64,000 nucleotides of DNA from Halobellus limi (GTDB lineage Archaea; Halobacteriota; Halobacteria; Halobacteriales; Haloferacaceae). The stretch lies in contig NZ_CP031312.1 of the NCBI RefSeq assembly GCF_004799685.1, positions 248,001 to 312,000 of the forward strand, written 5' to 3'. Numbering within the stretch: the stretch's first letter is position 1; each line of letters opens with the position of its first letter. A program made the translations under genes and the position numbers. This document shows, one piece after another, positions 34,519 through 42,453 of this stretch. Below the pieces are notes generated by a model. That model was not told the DNA's origin. It worked only from the letters and a program-made list of their open reading frames with translations, and ran no database searches.

Positions 34519-34530
34519 CGAATACGTTCG
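34519..34530. promoter_or_regulatory. 12-bp palindrome (CGAATACGTTCG), site 1
   Basis: First of 12 dyads in the island. It lies 38 bases upstream of the ATG at 34480 (minus strand), with a weak TATA-like GCTACCGA between. Confidence 0.7.
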
Positions 34531-34560
34531 GGTGGAACGCCATCTCGGTGGCGTCTCGAC

Positions 34561-34902
34561 TCAGGTCCGCACGCGAACGACGTGGCCGCCGCACCCGCAC
34601 CGATCGACGTACTCCCACTCGACGTCGTCGCCGTACGCGTCGTCGAGCGCGTCGTAGAGGTACGTCTCCGGGTGGCCGTGATCGCCGTGCGTGACGAGGT
34701 TCACGTGGTTCCCCGACGCGGTGTGTTCGACGGCCGAGACGGCCTGTTCGACGACGAGGCTCCGGCTCTCGGCGTGTTCGGGACCCTCCAGGTTCGCAGA
34801 CCACGAGTTGTCGTGGACGCGGTCGGTCACCGGCGCCGCGTCGAGGTCGTGTGCCTCCCCGTCGATGTCCGTTACAGCGTCCGTTGTCGTTTCTGTCGTC
34901 AT
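34561..34902 (-). CDS. CGCGG-motif small protein, candidate radical SAM-modified RiPP precursor
   Basis: A 113-residue protein with a polar N-terminus, a middle helix and strand region (SRSLVVEQAVSAVEHTASGNHVNLVTHGDHGHPETYLYDALDDAYG) and a C-terminal RCGCGGHVVRVRT. It resembles the haloarchaeal proteins annotated as CGCGG family, candidate radical SAM-modified RiPPs; this is from memory of the family name and was not searched. The candidate partner enzyme is the radical SAM protein at 49739-50866, 15 kb away but preceded by the same palindrome. The start at 34902 is 38 bases from the palindrome at 34941; an upstream start at 35034 would run through that site. Confidence 0.65.
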   Translation of the reverse strand: MTTETTTDAVTDIDGEAHDLDAAPVTDRVHDNSWSANLEGPEHAESRSLVVEQAVSAVEHTASGNHVNLVTHGDHGHPETYLYDALDDAYGDDVEWEYVDRCGCGGHVVRVRT

Positions 34903-34940
34903 ACGCCGGCATTCGTTCCCCCGCCGGGTAACCGACACTG

Positions 34941-34952
34941 CGAATATGTTCG
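34941..34952. promoter_or_regulatory. 12-bp palindrome (CGAATATGTTCG), site 2
   Basis: A perfect copy 38 bases upstream of the CGCGG gene start at 34902 (minus strand). A GGTTACC box lies 7-13 nt from the site and about 27 nt before the ATG. Confidence 0.75.
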
Positions 34953-35566
34953 CCCCGACGCCTGCTGTTCCCTCTGCCGCCGGATCTATCGCTCCCACCT
35001 CTCCTGCCGCGATCTCGCTCGCCGGCCTGCCCATATCCGGGGCGCCGCCGAAACACGACCTCCAGCCTCCGACGGCCTTCTGCCCTCCAATAAAAATAAA
35101 AAATCTGGTATATGCGACGTACTATTAGAATTTGATCAGTTCTCGCTGCTCGGAATCGGAGGCGCTCTCAAAATAACAAAAGTACGTGTGTTATTTTAAG
35201 GGCCGCACACCTGTCGCGAACTCTGTCCCGAATAGCGGGACGAACTCTCTCCGTGTGATCTCCGCATCCGACGGTCCACGCCCGTGGATCCCAGTTTCGC
35301 GATCGAGGGCGCGAATCTCTCACGTTCGACGGAATATCCTCACAAATTCGACACGGACAGACAGTTACGACAGCGACATACGTCCCGCTATTTGAGACAA
35401 TCTAGTTCACCAGCGATTGGAAGAATACGATACGGTACCTACGGTCAAAACGAGTGTCTGAATCCCTTGCATCACTCTTATTGGGACTTATCGCTCTCGC
35501 CGTCACCCGATCCTCTGCCGGCAAATAAAACAAAATCTTTTTGTATCACTACTCCGTCCTCGACGT
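34953..35566. other. Long AT-variable intergenic region
   Basis: The region holds several AT-rich tracts (about 35088-35115 and 35168-35200), a small hairpin (GTCCCG-AATAG-CGGGAC, 35225-35241) and a promoter for the next gene (AAATAAAAC at about 35522). The candidate site at 35170-35197 is listed separately. No gene was recognised; an sRNA is possible. Confidence 0.35.
35170..35197. promoter_or_regulatory. Candidate regulator dyad, copy B (matches 357-384)
   Basis: The inverted repeat AAAATAAC / GTTATTTT has a 12-nt spacer. It matches 357-384 at 23 of 28 positions. It lies 370 bases upstream of the amidohydrolase-Rieske-IclR genes; copy A lies 405 bases upstream of the other IclR gene. It could be bound by one of these regulators. 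Confidence 0.45.
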
Positions 35567-36685
35567 ATGTCACAGCCCGACACGGAGTCGCGGAGAGCGG
35601 ACGATCTCGACTCGTATCACGTCATCGACTGCGACTGCCACTATATGGAGTCGTTCACCGACGTCGCGGAGTACATGGACGAACCCTGGAAGACCAAGTT
35701 CGAGGGGAGCAACTTCGACGAGAAGGGGGCCAAACAGAACCTCAGCTCGTTCTTCCCCTTCTCGACCGGCGACCGGCAGGCGCACGGCAAGATCACGCGC
35801 GAGCACTCCTCGTACCCCGACTCACCGGAGACGCCCGAGCGGATCCGAGAGGGGATGTCCTCCATCGGCGTCGACGAGACGCTTCTCATCTCGCATCTGA
35901 TCCTCGCCGGTGCCGGCACGACGGCGGACGACACCCGGCAGTCGGCCTTCGCGAAGGCCTACGTCGAGTACATGAGCGAGGAGGTGCTCGACCCCGACGA
36001 CGGCATCTACGGGCTGGCCCCGATTCCGTACGCCGACATCGACGCGTCGCTCGAGATCCTCGACCACATCGAGGGATCCGAGGCGTACGCCGGGGCGTGT
36101 TTCGTCACCGCCGGGGCCACGCCGCCGCTCGGGAACCGGAAGTACGATCCGCTCTACGAACGCTGCGAGGACATGGGGCTGCCGGCCGTGTTCCACACCG
36201 GCGGTGCCGGACTCGACGAGTACGTCCGCGGCGGGTACCAGGAGATGCTGGAGACGCACACTCTCGGCTTCCTGGAATCGAACATGTCCCAGATCGTCAG
36301 CCTCGTCGTCCAGGGCGTCCCCGAGAAGTTCCCCGACCTCGACGTGGCGTTCATGGAGTCCGGCGTGACGTACCTCCCCTCGCTCATCACGCGCCTCGAC
36401 GAGGAGTACCTCAAGCGCCCCGAGGAGGCCCCGCTCTTGGAGAAAGAACCCGGCGAGTACATCACCGACTTCTACTACGGGACCCAACCGCTCGAAGTCT
36501 CCGCCGACCCGGAGTTCTTAGAGAAGTGCGTGGATATGGTCGGGCCGGAGCAACTGATGTACGCCTCCGACTACCCGCACTGGGACTACGACCGCCCCAC
36601 GACGGTCATCGACCTGCCGTTCCTCTCCGAGGAGGAGAAGCGCGGCATCCTCTCTGAGAACGCCGCCGAGGTGTTCGGGCTATGA
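35567..36685 (+). CDS. Amidohydrolase family protein, paired with a Rieske protein
   Basis: A 372-residue amidohydrolase_2-type protein. The key segments are VIDCDCHYMESF (metal site), AVFHTGGAGLDEYVR, ESNMSQIVS, FMESGVTYLPSL and LMYASDYPHWDYD (catalytic Asp). It is very similar to 17165-18367. A TATA-like AAATAAAAC about 40 bases upstream supports this start. It overlaps the Rieske gene downstream by four bases (ATGA), so the two are translationally coupled. A decarboxylase or ring-product hydrolase role is possible; an oxygen-linked reaction is suggested by the Rieske partner. Confidence 0.82.
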   Translation: MSQPDTESRRADDLDSYHVIDCDCHYMESFTDVAEYMDEPWKTKFEGSNFDEKGAKQNLSSFFPFSTGDRQAHGKITREHSSYPDSPETPERIREGMSSIGVDETLLISHLILAGAGTTADDTRQSAFAKAYVEYMSEEVLDPDDGIYGLAPIPYADIDASLEILDHIEGSEAYAGACFVTAGATPPLGNRKYDPLYERCEDMGLPAVFHTGGAGLDEYVRGGYQEMLETHTLGFLESNMSQIVSLVVQGVPEKFPDLDVAFMESGVTYLPSLITRLDEEYLKRPEEAPLLEKEPGEYITDFYYGTQPLEVSADPEFLEKCVDMVGPEQLMYASDYPHWDYDRPTTVIDLPFLSEEEKRGILSENAAEVFGL

Positions 36686-37059
36686 GCGACGGACTCGTCG
36701 AGGTGAAACCCGCAGACGCGTTCGAGGACGGGGACCGCGAGTTCGTGGAGGTGAACGGCACGGAGGTCGGCGTCCTGCAGGTCGAAGGCGAGTACTACGC
36801 GCTGCAGAACTACTGCCTCCACGACGGCGGCCCGGTCTGTGAGGGCAAGACCCACCGGAAGCTTCTCGGGGAGTTCAAAGAGCCGGGCAAGCGCGTCGAG
36901 CGGACGTACACGGACGAGGAGTGCGTCGTCTCCTGCCCCTGGCACGGGTGGTCCTACGACATCGAGACCGGCGACCACCTCGGCAACGGGGACCTCTCGC
37001 TGCCGACGTACGAGGTCGTCGTCGAGGACGGCGTCGTGTACGTCGGCGGTCTGAAGTAG
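36682..37059 (+). CDS. Rieske [2Fe-2S] ferredoxin-like protein with an insertion
   Basis: A 125-residue Rieske protein with ligands CLH (NYCLHDGGPV) and CPWH (VSCPWHGWSYD). The two motifs are 37 residues apart, 21 more than in the protein at 27115, owing to a charged insert (HRKLLGEFKEPGKRVERTY). It is coupled to the amidohydrolase by an ATGA overlap. It probably carries electrons; the acceptor is unknown, as no oxygenase large subunit lies nearby. Confidence 0.85.
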   Translation: MSDGLVEVKPADAFEDGDREFVEVNGTEVGVLQVEGEYYALQNYCLHDGGPVCEGKTHRKLLGEFKEPGKRVERTYTDEECVVSCPWHGWSYDIETGDHLGNGDLSLPTYEVVVEDGVVYVGGLK

Positions 37060-37134
37060 TCCCAACCGCGGGGCGGTGTGTTCCCGCTCCGACTCGGACC
37101 GCAGATTTATCGCCCGCCCTCGCGTCTCTGGAGT

Positions 37135-37866
37135 ATGACCGGTAATCTCGTCGGCGCCGACGAAACGCTCTTTCGGATCGTCGAGGCGATGGCCGAGACG
37201 GGACCCGTCGGAGTCACCGAAGTCGCGGACCGCCTCGGCCTCACGAAGAGCACCGCACACCGCCACCTCCAGACGCTGGCGGCACACGGCTACGCGATCA
37301 ACGAGGACGGGCGCTACCGCCTCTCGCATCAGTGGTTCCACATCGGGACGACGGTGAAATCCCGACGACCGTTCTACCTGGCGTCCAGAGGCGCGCTGAA
37401 GACGCTCGCGGAACGGACGGGGAAGACGGCCTGGTGCGCCATCGAGGAACGCGGCCGGTTGATGTTCGTCGACGGCGCGGGGGCGAACCCGACGCACAAC
37501 CCCGACTTGCTCGTCGGCGACTGGTCGTCGATCACCCAGACCGCCGCGGGGAAGGCGATCCTCGCTCACCTCCCCGAAGAGCGCGTGGCGGCGATCCTCG
37601 ACGCCGACGACGCGGACGAGCGGTACGCCGCCGCCGACCTGCGGACGGAACTGGAGTACGTCCGCTCCCGCGGCTACGCGATCAACCGGGGCGAGGACAT
37701 CTCCGGCATCTACGCCGTCGGGATGCCCGTGGTCGTGGACGGGGACGTCTTCGGATCGCTCTCCGTCGCGAGTCCCTCCGAAGACCTGGTCACCGACGAC
37801 CGCGAGCGGGTTCTGGAGGCGCTGTCGAGGGCGATCGACACCGTCCGGTCGAAGCTATCAGATTAA
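37135..37866 (+). CDS. IclR family transcriptional regulator
   Basis: A 243-residue IclR protein with an N-terminal winged helix (residues about 8-60: FRIVEAMAETGPVGVTEVADRLGLTKSTAHRHLQTLAAHGY) and an effector domain (SITQTAAGKAILAHLPEERV, GYAINRGEDISGIYAVGMPVV). A TATA-like AGATTTATCG at about 37102 predicts a leaderless mRNA. It follows the amidohydrolase-Rieske pair and likely regulates it. It is a different subgroup from the IclR protein at 789. Confidence 0.9.
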   Translation: MTGNLVGADETLFRIVEAMAETGPVGVTEVADRLGLTKSTAHRHLQTLAAHGYAINEDGRYRLSHQWFHIGTTVKSRRPFYLASRGALKTLAERTGKTAWCAIEERGRLMFVDGAGANPTHNPDLLVGDWSSITQTAAGKAILAHLPEERVAAILDADDADERYAAADLRTELEYVRSRGYAINRGEDISGIYAVGMPVVVDGDVFGSLSVASPSEDLVTDDRERVLEALSRAIDTVRSKLSD

Positions 37867-38170
37867 TATATATCCTATCTATTTTATAGTACTCTCTCGG
37901 GTCCCGCGGTTCCACGCGCCGCATCTCGCACTTCATAAGAGATACTGTACGCCGCGGTAACGAGCGTAGAACCGGCTGTCGATATATTTGGTCCCGTGCG
38001 CGCGACCGCGGTGATCGCGTTCACTGTCGTTCAGAAGTTCGGGCCCTCGTCGAACGACCCGGGGCCTTCTCGATCGATCGGCCCGTCGTACCGGTGATCG
38101 GTTCCGCGGCGTCGCGGTCGTTGGGGAAGCCCGACGCCGCGACCGTCGAAAGCGACGACGACCGCCCGTG
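37867..38170. other. Intergenic region
   Basis: The first 25 bases are AT-rich (TAATATATATCC, CTATTTTATAG) and may hold the terminator of the IclR gene. The rest is GC-rich with a TATA-like GATATATTTGG at about 37981. No gene was seen. Confidence 0.35.
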
Positions 38171-38602
38171 TCAGACCTCCCCGGATTCGAGGTACGCCAG
38201 TTGGGCGTTCAGCTCCCGGCGCCGCTGTCGCGTGATCACCGTCGCGTCCAGAAACGAGCCGACGACGGCGACGTCGAGTGAGAAATCGGTCAGCGCCTCG
38301 ACGGCCGTGGCGTCGTCGCCGGCCGTCTCCCCGTTTTCGGCCCGCACGGTGTAGGTGGTCACCATCTCCTCGAAGAGCCCCTCCCGCTGTCGGTACGCCA
38401 GTTCGGCGTCGGGTTCCTCGTACAGCTCGAAGACCAGTTCGATGGTGACCGGGCCGACCTCGTTCGCGACCTCGACGACGTCGCCGTCGCGTCGCACCCC
38501 GTCGAACCCCGAGGCGCGCACGAAGGCCTCGACGTCGTGCATCCGCTCTCTGACCGTCTCGGCGTCCTCGTCGAGGACCTCCGTCACGGAGATGTTCGTC
38601 AT
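38171..38602 (-). CDS. SRPBCC (START-like) domain protein
   Basis: A 143-residue protein with the alternating strand and helix pattern of SRPBCC lipid- or ligand-binding folds (TNISVTEVLDEDAETVRERMHDVEAFVRASGFDGV, VTIELVFELYEEPD, AVEALTDFSLDVAVVGSFLDATVITRQRRRELNAQL). It begins 9 bases after a DUF2249-like gene in the same direction, so the two form an operon that is headed by the palindrome at 38886. No catalytic residues are evident. Its ligand is unknown. Confidence 0.6.
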   Translation of the reverse strand: MTNISVTEVLDEDAETVRERMHDVEAFVRASGFDGVRRDGDVVEVANEVGPVTIELVFELYEEPDAELAYRQREGLFEEMVTTYTVRAENGETAGDDATAVEALTDFSLDVAVVGSFLDATVITRQRRRELNAQLAYLESGEV

Positions 38603-38611
38603 CGGTTCGTC

Positions 38612-38845
38612 CTATTTCTTCGGCAGGCGCGCGACGAACTCGGCGGGGCCGCGCTGTTCGACCTCGTAGGCCTCCGCGTCGAACTCCGGGACCTCCGCCC
38701 GCAGCTCGTAGAAGAGCGGCTTCGGTTCGTGGTCGTTGACGAGTTCGAGCGTCTCGCCGCTGTCGAGGGAGTCGAAGGCGTCGTGGATCTTCGGGTGTCG
38801 GTCCGCCGGGGGTACCTCTCTGAGATCGAGTTTCGTGGCTGCCAT
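38612..38845 (-). CDS. DUF2249 domain protein
   Basis: A 77-residue single-domain protein: LDLREVPPADRHPKIHDAFDSLDSGETLELVNDHEPKPLFYELRAEVP is the DUF2249 pattern (TusA-like fold, with the conserved RxxPxxxRHPxI and NDHxPxPL). Members occur with nitrite, NO and haem-copper oxidase genes in many microbes; the function is unknown. The palindrome at 38886 is 40 bases upstream. A second DUF2249-like gene is at 50992. Confidence 0.82.
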   Translation of the reverse strand: MAATKLDLREVPPADRHPKIHDAFDSLDSGETLELVNDHEPKPLFYELRAEVPEFDAEAYEVEQRGPAEFVARLPKK

Positions 38846-38885
38846 ACGTCCTCTCGTCCCCGCCCGCCGGATGAACCTTTTCGGA

Positions 38886-38897
38886 CGAATATGTTCG
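38886..38897. promoter_or_regulatory. 12-bp palindrome (CGAATATGTTCG), site 3, divergent
   Basis: It lies between two divergent genes, 40 bases from the ATG at 38845 (minus strand) and 38 bases from the ATG at 38936 (plus strand), so one symmetric site may serve both. Confidence 0.75.
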
Positions 38898-38935
38898 CCC
38901 GAACGCTCCCTATCGAACGCCCGCTAGCTCGGCCG

Positions 38936-39139
38936 ATGCGATTTCGCTGTCGCCGCTGCGGAGCGCGGACGGACCACTCGGCCGCGATGAGTCGCCACGT
39001 GGTCGACGAACACGGCCGCTCGGAACTGGGCTGGGACGTCGTGCGCGTCCCGGAGAGCCGCAGCGAGCGACCGGTCGCCTGGCTCTCGAACCTCCCGATC
39101 CGGATCCGCGCTCGTTGCGGCAATCGGGGCGGGCAGTGA
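38936..39139 (+). CDS. Small C2H2-type zinc finger protein
   Basis: A 67-residue basic protein. The N-terminus RCRRCGARTDHSAAMSRHVVDEH has two Cys and two His in a C-x2-C-x12-H-x4-H spacing, typical of a single zinc finger. The rest (WDVVRVPESRSERPVAWLSNLP) is unrecognised. The palindrome lies 38 bases before the ATG. It may be a regulator or a structural small protein of the island. Confidence 0.65.
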   Translation: MRFRCRRCGARTDHSAAMSRHVVDEHGRSELGWDVVRVPESRSERPVAWLSNLPIRIRARCGNRGGQ

Positions 39140-39156
39140 CGTGACTCCGACCGGAT

Positions 39157-39168
39157 CGAATATGTTCC
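39157..39168. promoter_or_regulatory. 12-bp palindrome (CGAATATGTTCC), site 4
   Basis: One mismatch from the consensus. It lies 39 bases before the ATG at 39208 of the oxidase gene (30 bases before ATG 39199). The usual 37-41 base spacing favours the second ATG. Confidence 0.7.
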
Positions 39169-39207
39169 CGGTAAGGACGATACCCCGCTCTGCAGTAGAT
39201 GGCCCAT

Positions 39208-41115
39208 ATGCCGATCGGGACGGGTCAACTCGCGCTGACTGTCGTAATGGGACTGTTCTTGCTCGTCGTCGCCGCCTGGATCGCTCGGCTCGAATCCTGG
39301 CGGTCGTACGCGCCCGCTGGCGGGGGCGCCGGCGAGACCGGAACCGGAACGGGACACGAGGAGAAGCCCGGCGGACTCCTCAGGTGGCTGACGACCGTCG
39401 ACCACAAGGACATCGGGCTGATGTACGGGGCCTTCGCCGTCCTGTCGTTCGCGTGGGGCGGCATCGCGGTCGTCATCATGCGGACCGAACTCCTGACGCC
39501 GCCGGTCGACCTGGTCAGCGCCACGACCTACAACGCGCTTATGACCACCCACGGAATCACGATGCTGTTCCTGTTCGGAACGCCGGTCCTCGCGGCCTTC
39601 TCGAACTACCTCATCCCGCTTCTCATCGGCGCTGACGACATGGCGTTCCCGCGGATCAACGCCATCGCGTTCTGGCTGCTCCCGCCCGGGGCGCTTCTGA
39701 TCTGGGCCGGGGTGATCCTCCAACCGCTCGGCGTCGGCGTCGAGGGCGCACAGACCGCCTGGACGATGTACGCGCCGCTTTCGATCCAGCAGGCCAACCC
39801 CGGGATCGACCTGATGCTCCTGGGGCTGCACCTCACGGGCGTCTCCGCGACGATGGGGGCGATCAACTTCGTCGCGACAATCTTCACAGAACGCGGCGAG
39901 GACGTCTCGTGGGCGAACCTCGACATCTTCTCGTGGACCGTCCTCGTCCAGTCCGGACAGATCCTGTTCGCGTTCCCGCTCCTGGGCAGCGCGATCGTGA
40001 TGCTGCTCTTCGACCGCAACTTCGGGACGACGTTCTTCACGGGCGAGAGCGGCGCGATGCTGTGGCAGCACCTCTTCTGGTTCTTCGGCCACCCCGAGGT
40101 GTACATCCTCGTGTTGCCGCCGATGGGGCTCATCAGCTACATCATCCCGCGGTTCTCGGGGCGTCGGCTCTTCGGATTCAAGTTCGTCGTCTACTCGACG
40201 CTCGCACTCGGCGTGCTCTCCTTCGGCGTCTGGGCGCACCACATGTTCGCGACGGGGATGGACCCGCGCCTGCGCGCCTCGTTCATGGCCGTCTCGATCG
40301 CGATCGCGATACCGAGCGCGGTGAAGACGTTCAACTGGATCACGACGATGTGGGGCGGTCGCGTCCGGCTCACGACGCCGATGCTCTTCTGCGTCGGGTT
40401 CATCGCGAACTTCATCATCGGCGGCGTCACCGGCGTCTTCGAGGCGGCGATCCCGATCGATCTGGTGCTGCACGACACCTACCACGTCATCGCGCACTTC
40501 CACTACGTCATCATGGGCGGCATCGCGTTCGCGGTCTTCGCCGGGATCTACTACTGGTTCCCGCTGTACACCGGTCGGATGTACCAGCGGACGCTCGGCA
40601 AGTGGCACTTCTGGCTGTCGATGGTCGGGACCAACCTCACCTTCTTCCCGATGATCTTCCTGGGCTACGGCGGGATGCCCCGCCGCTACGCCGGCTACGA
40701 CCTCACCGTGGGGCCGGTCGCGTACTTCGCGGACCTCCACCGGCTCGCGACGCTCGGCGTGTTCGTCCTCGCGGTCGGGCAACTGATCTTCGTCTGGAAC
40801 CTGGTCTCCTCGTGGCTCGAAGGGGCCGAGATCGACGACGGGGACCCCTGGAACCTCGCGAGAGACGGCCTGCTGACGAACGAGTGGCAGTGGTTCGCGG
40901 ACACTCGGCAGACGGCGCTCGTCGACGGCGGCACCGAGCACGTCGGCGGCGGTGGTCCCGACCCCGCTGGGAACGGCGGAAACGACCCCGCTGGAAATGG
41001 CAGAAACGACCCCGCTGGCGACGCCGAAGACGACTATACTGGCAACGGCGGTACCGGGAGCGGTGCTGCGAGCCCCGTGGACGACCCCGCCGGTACCGAC
41101 GACGGCGGGGAGTAG
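39208..41115 (+). CDS. Haem-copper oxidase subunit I (cytochrome c oxidase type)
   Basis: A 635-residue protein with about 13 transmembrane helices. The active site is visible: GHPEVYILVLPPMG (Cu ligand His and the cross-linked Tyr), HHMF (two Cu His) and HDTYHVIAHFHYV (haem ligands). It is an A-type subunit I that reduces O2 while pumping protons. No subunit II or III gene lies nearby, which is unusual; the halocyanin at 42454 may be an electron donor. The C-terminal tail is a Gly/Asp/Asn/Pro-rich extension with eight-residue repeats (about 40959-41040). An in-frame ATG at 39199 is the alternative start. Confidence 0.9.
   Translation: MPIGTGQLALTVVMGLFLLVVAAWIARLESWRSYAPAGGGAGETGTGTGHEEKPGGLLRWLTTVDHKDIGLMYGAFAVLSFAWGGIAVVIMRTELLTPPVDLVSATTYNALMTTHGITMLFLFGTPVLAAFSNYLIPLLIGADDMAFPRINAIAFWLLPPGALLIWAGVILQPLGVGVEGAQTAWTMYAPLSIQQANPGIDLMLLGLHLTGVSATMGAINFVATIFTERGEDVSWANLDIFSWTVLVQSGQILFAFPLLGSAIVMLLFDRNFGTTFFTGESGAMLWQHLFWFFGHPEVYILVLPPMGLISYIIPRFSGRRLFGFKFVVYSTLALGVLSFGVWAHHMFATGMDPRLRASFMAVSIAIAIPSAVKTFNWITTMWGGRVRLTTPMLFCVGFIANFIIGGVTGVFEAAIPIDLVLHDTYHVIAHFHYVIMGGIAFAVFAGIYYWFPLYTGRMYQRTLGKWHFWLSMVGTNLTFFPMIFLGYGGMPRRYAGYDLTVGPVAYFADLHRLATLGVFVLAVGQLIFVWNLVSSWLEGAEIDDGDPWNLARDGLLTNEWQWFADTRQTALVDGGTEHVGGGGPDPAGNGGNDPAGNGRNDPAGDAEDDYTGNGGTGSGAASPVDDPAGTDDGGE
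40959..41040 (+). repeat. In-frame 24-bp repeats in the oxidase C-terminal tail
   Basis: Repeats of the type GGAAACGACCCCGCTGG encode DPAGNGGN-like units, about three copies with decay. They lie after the last helix, so the encoded segment is a flexible tail. Confidence 0.6.
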
Positions 41116-41158
41116 TCGGGCGACCCCTACGCCCCTCGATCGGGGTCACGGAGAGTTC

Positions 41159-41245
41159 TCATACTGATTCCTCTCCGTCTCTTCCCGCCGAGCGCCGTAA
41201 ACAGGGGTGGCGCTCGGCGGTACAAAGTGAGAGTAAGCATTATGA
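41159..41245. repeat. Palindromic repeat element, copy C (most complete)
   Basis: Left end TCATACTGATTCCTCTC and inner arm CCGCCGAGCGCC; right inner arm GGCGCTCGGCGG and right end GAGAGTAAGCATTATGA. The whole 87 bases could fold into one long hairpin. It is located between convergent genes, like copy B next to a 3' end. Related to 1558-1614 and 25081-25165. Confidence 0.7.
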
Positions 41246-41249
41246 CCCC

Positions 41250-41522
41250 CTACTCAACGTACAGCGAGTAGAGGATCACCGCGAACCCGATCGTCGTGAA
41301 CAGGCTCTCGACGACGAGCGCGACGCTCGGATCCAGCGGCGAGAACTGATCGACGACGCCGGCGACCAGCGCCCCGACCGTGACCGTCCCGAACCCGACC
41401 GTCAGCGCGCGGAGGGCCGACGAGCGCGTCCGTCTGTACGCCCGGAGCGAGTAGAAGGTGATCGACCCGCCCAGGAGGAGCGTGATCGTCTTCAGCGCGA
41501 CGGCGGTCATCGTGACGCTCAT
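41250..41522 (-). CDS. Small membrane protein of unknown function
   Basis: A 90-residue protein with three hydrophobic segments (VALKTITLLLGGSITFYSL, ALRALTVGFGTVTVGALVAGVV, VALVVESLFTTIGFAVILYSLYV). Similar small proteins commonly sit beside helix-turn-helix genes in haloarchaea, as it does here with the gene at 41689 (same strand). The start at 41522 is the first ATG before the membrane segments. It has no palindrome of its own. Confidence 0.6.
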   Translation of the reverse strand: MSVTMTAVALKTITLLLGGSITFYSLRAYRRTRSSALRALTVGFGTVTVGALVAGVVDQFSPLDPSVALVVESLFTTIGFAVILYSLYVE

Positions 41523-41688
41523 CTGTCTCTCCCTCCCTCCGGCGCGGTGCCGAGTCCTCTCGTCATCGTAGCCGTCGTTACACGGCGGGTCACCCTGGCT
41601 ATCCTGCCGAAGGTGTTCGGGGCGGTTGCGCGGTAGCAAAAACGCCACGGGGGTCGGCCGCGTCGATCGATCCGGCGCCGGCCCGTCC

Positions 41689-42330
41689 TCACTCGAGGCT
41701 GCCGTCTTCGCCCGTGGCGAACTCCTTTATCACCTTCCCCTCGGCGCGGTGGAGCTTCTCGCTCGTGGTCGACTTCGCGAGGCCGACGGCGTCGGCCAGT
41801 TCGGTGAGCGTACAGGTCCGCGGCGTGTCGTAGTAGCCGCGGTCGATCGCCGTCTCGAGGAGTTCGTACTGCTCGTCGGTCAGGAGCGACTGGGTGTCGA
41901 TCGACTGGGTGATCGACAGCAGGTCGAACGGGATTCCGAACTGCTCTAAGAGCTCCCCCAGCTCCGAGAGCTTCTCACGGGGCGCGGTCAGTTCGAGCGT
42001 CACCTCGCCGTCGACGATGGTGATCGGGAGTTCCAGCGGGATCCCCGCCTCGCTCAGCGAGCGGATCAGGAGCGGTTCCGTGGTCTCGAACTGCACCAGC
42101 GCGCGGTCGGCCTGCGCTTCGAGGATCGTCACGGAGACGACGGTGTCGTAGCCGTCGATCGTCGTCACGATCGGTTCGATGTCGTCGGCGGTGATCTCGA
42201 CGAGGCCGACGCCGGTCTCGTCGGCGGGCATCGCCGCGAGCACGGTGAACTCGGCGTCGGGGTACTGCTTCGAGAGCGCCGAGACCCACACCTGTTCGGG
42301 AATCTGAAGAGAGAGCGTCGCTCGGGGCAT
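41689..42330 (-). CDS. Bat-type helix-turn-helix transcriptional regulator (HTH-10 family)
   Basis: A 213-residue protein. The C-terminal helix-turn-helix is of the Bat/bacterioopsin-activator type: LLTDEQYELLETAIDRGYYDTPRTCTLTELADAVGLAKSTTSEKLHRAEGKVI (residues about 149-202). The N-terminal 140 residues are a beta-rich sensing domain without cysteines. NarO and DmsR of haloarchaea have the same C-terminal domain, but carry a Cys-rich N-terminus. It lies next to the palindrome at 42373, 42 bases before its ATG, so it may be autoregulated or control the island. Confidence 0.8.
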   Translation of the reverse strand: MPRATLSLQIPEQVWVSALSKQYPDAEFTVLAAMPADETGVGLVEITADDIEPIVTTIDGYDTVVSVTILEAQADRALVQFETTEPLLIRSLSEAGIPLELPITIVDGEVTLELTAPREKLSELGELLEQFGIPFDLLSITQSIDTQSLLTDEQYELLETAIDRGYYDTPRTCTLTELADAVGLAKSTTSEKLHRAEGKVIKEFATGEDGSLE

Positions 42331-42372
42331 CGTTGATGTGACGTTTTTCGAGCGGAGGAACATAAGTACGGG

Positions 42373-42384
42373 CGAATATGTTCG
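42373..42384. promoter_or_regulatory. 12-bp palindrome (CGAATATGTTCG), site 5, divergent
   Basis: It lies between the regulator (42 bases from ATG 42330) and halocyanin (69 bases from ATG 42454). On the halocyanin side a CGGGAACCG box begins 17 nt after the site (42401-42409), followed by a TATA-like GTTTTCTT (about 42419). Confidence 0.75.
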
Positions 42385-42453
42385 TCCCGACGCACCGTCT
42401 CGGGAACCGCCGGGGTCCGTTTTCTTCGGCGGGGTCGTCCCTCCGACTGTACT

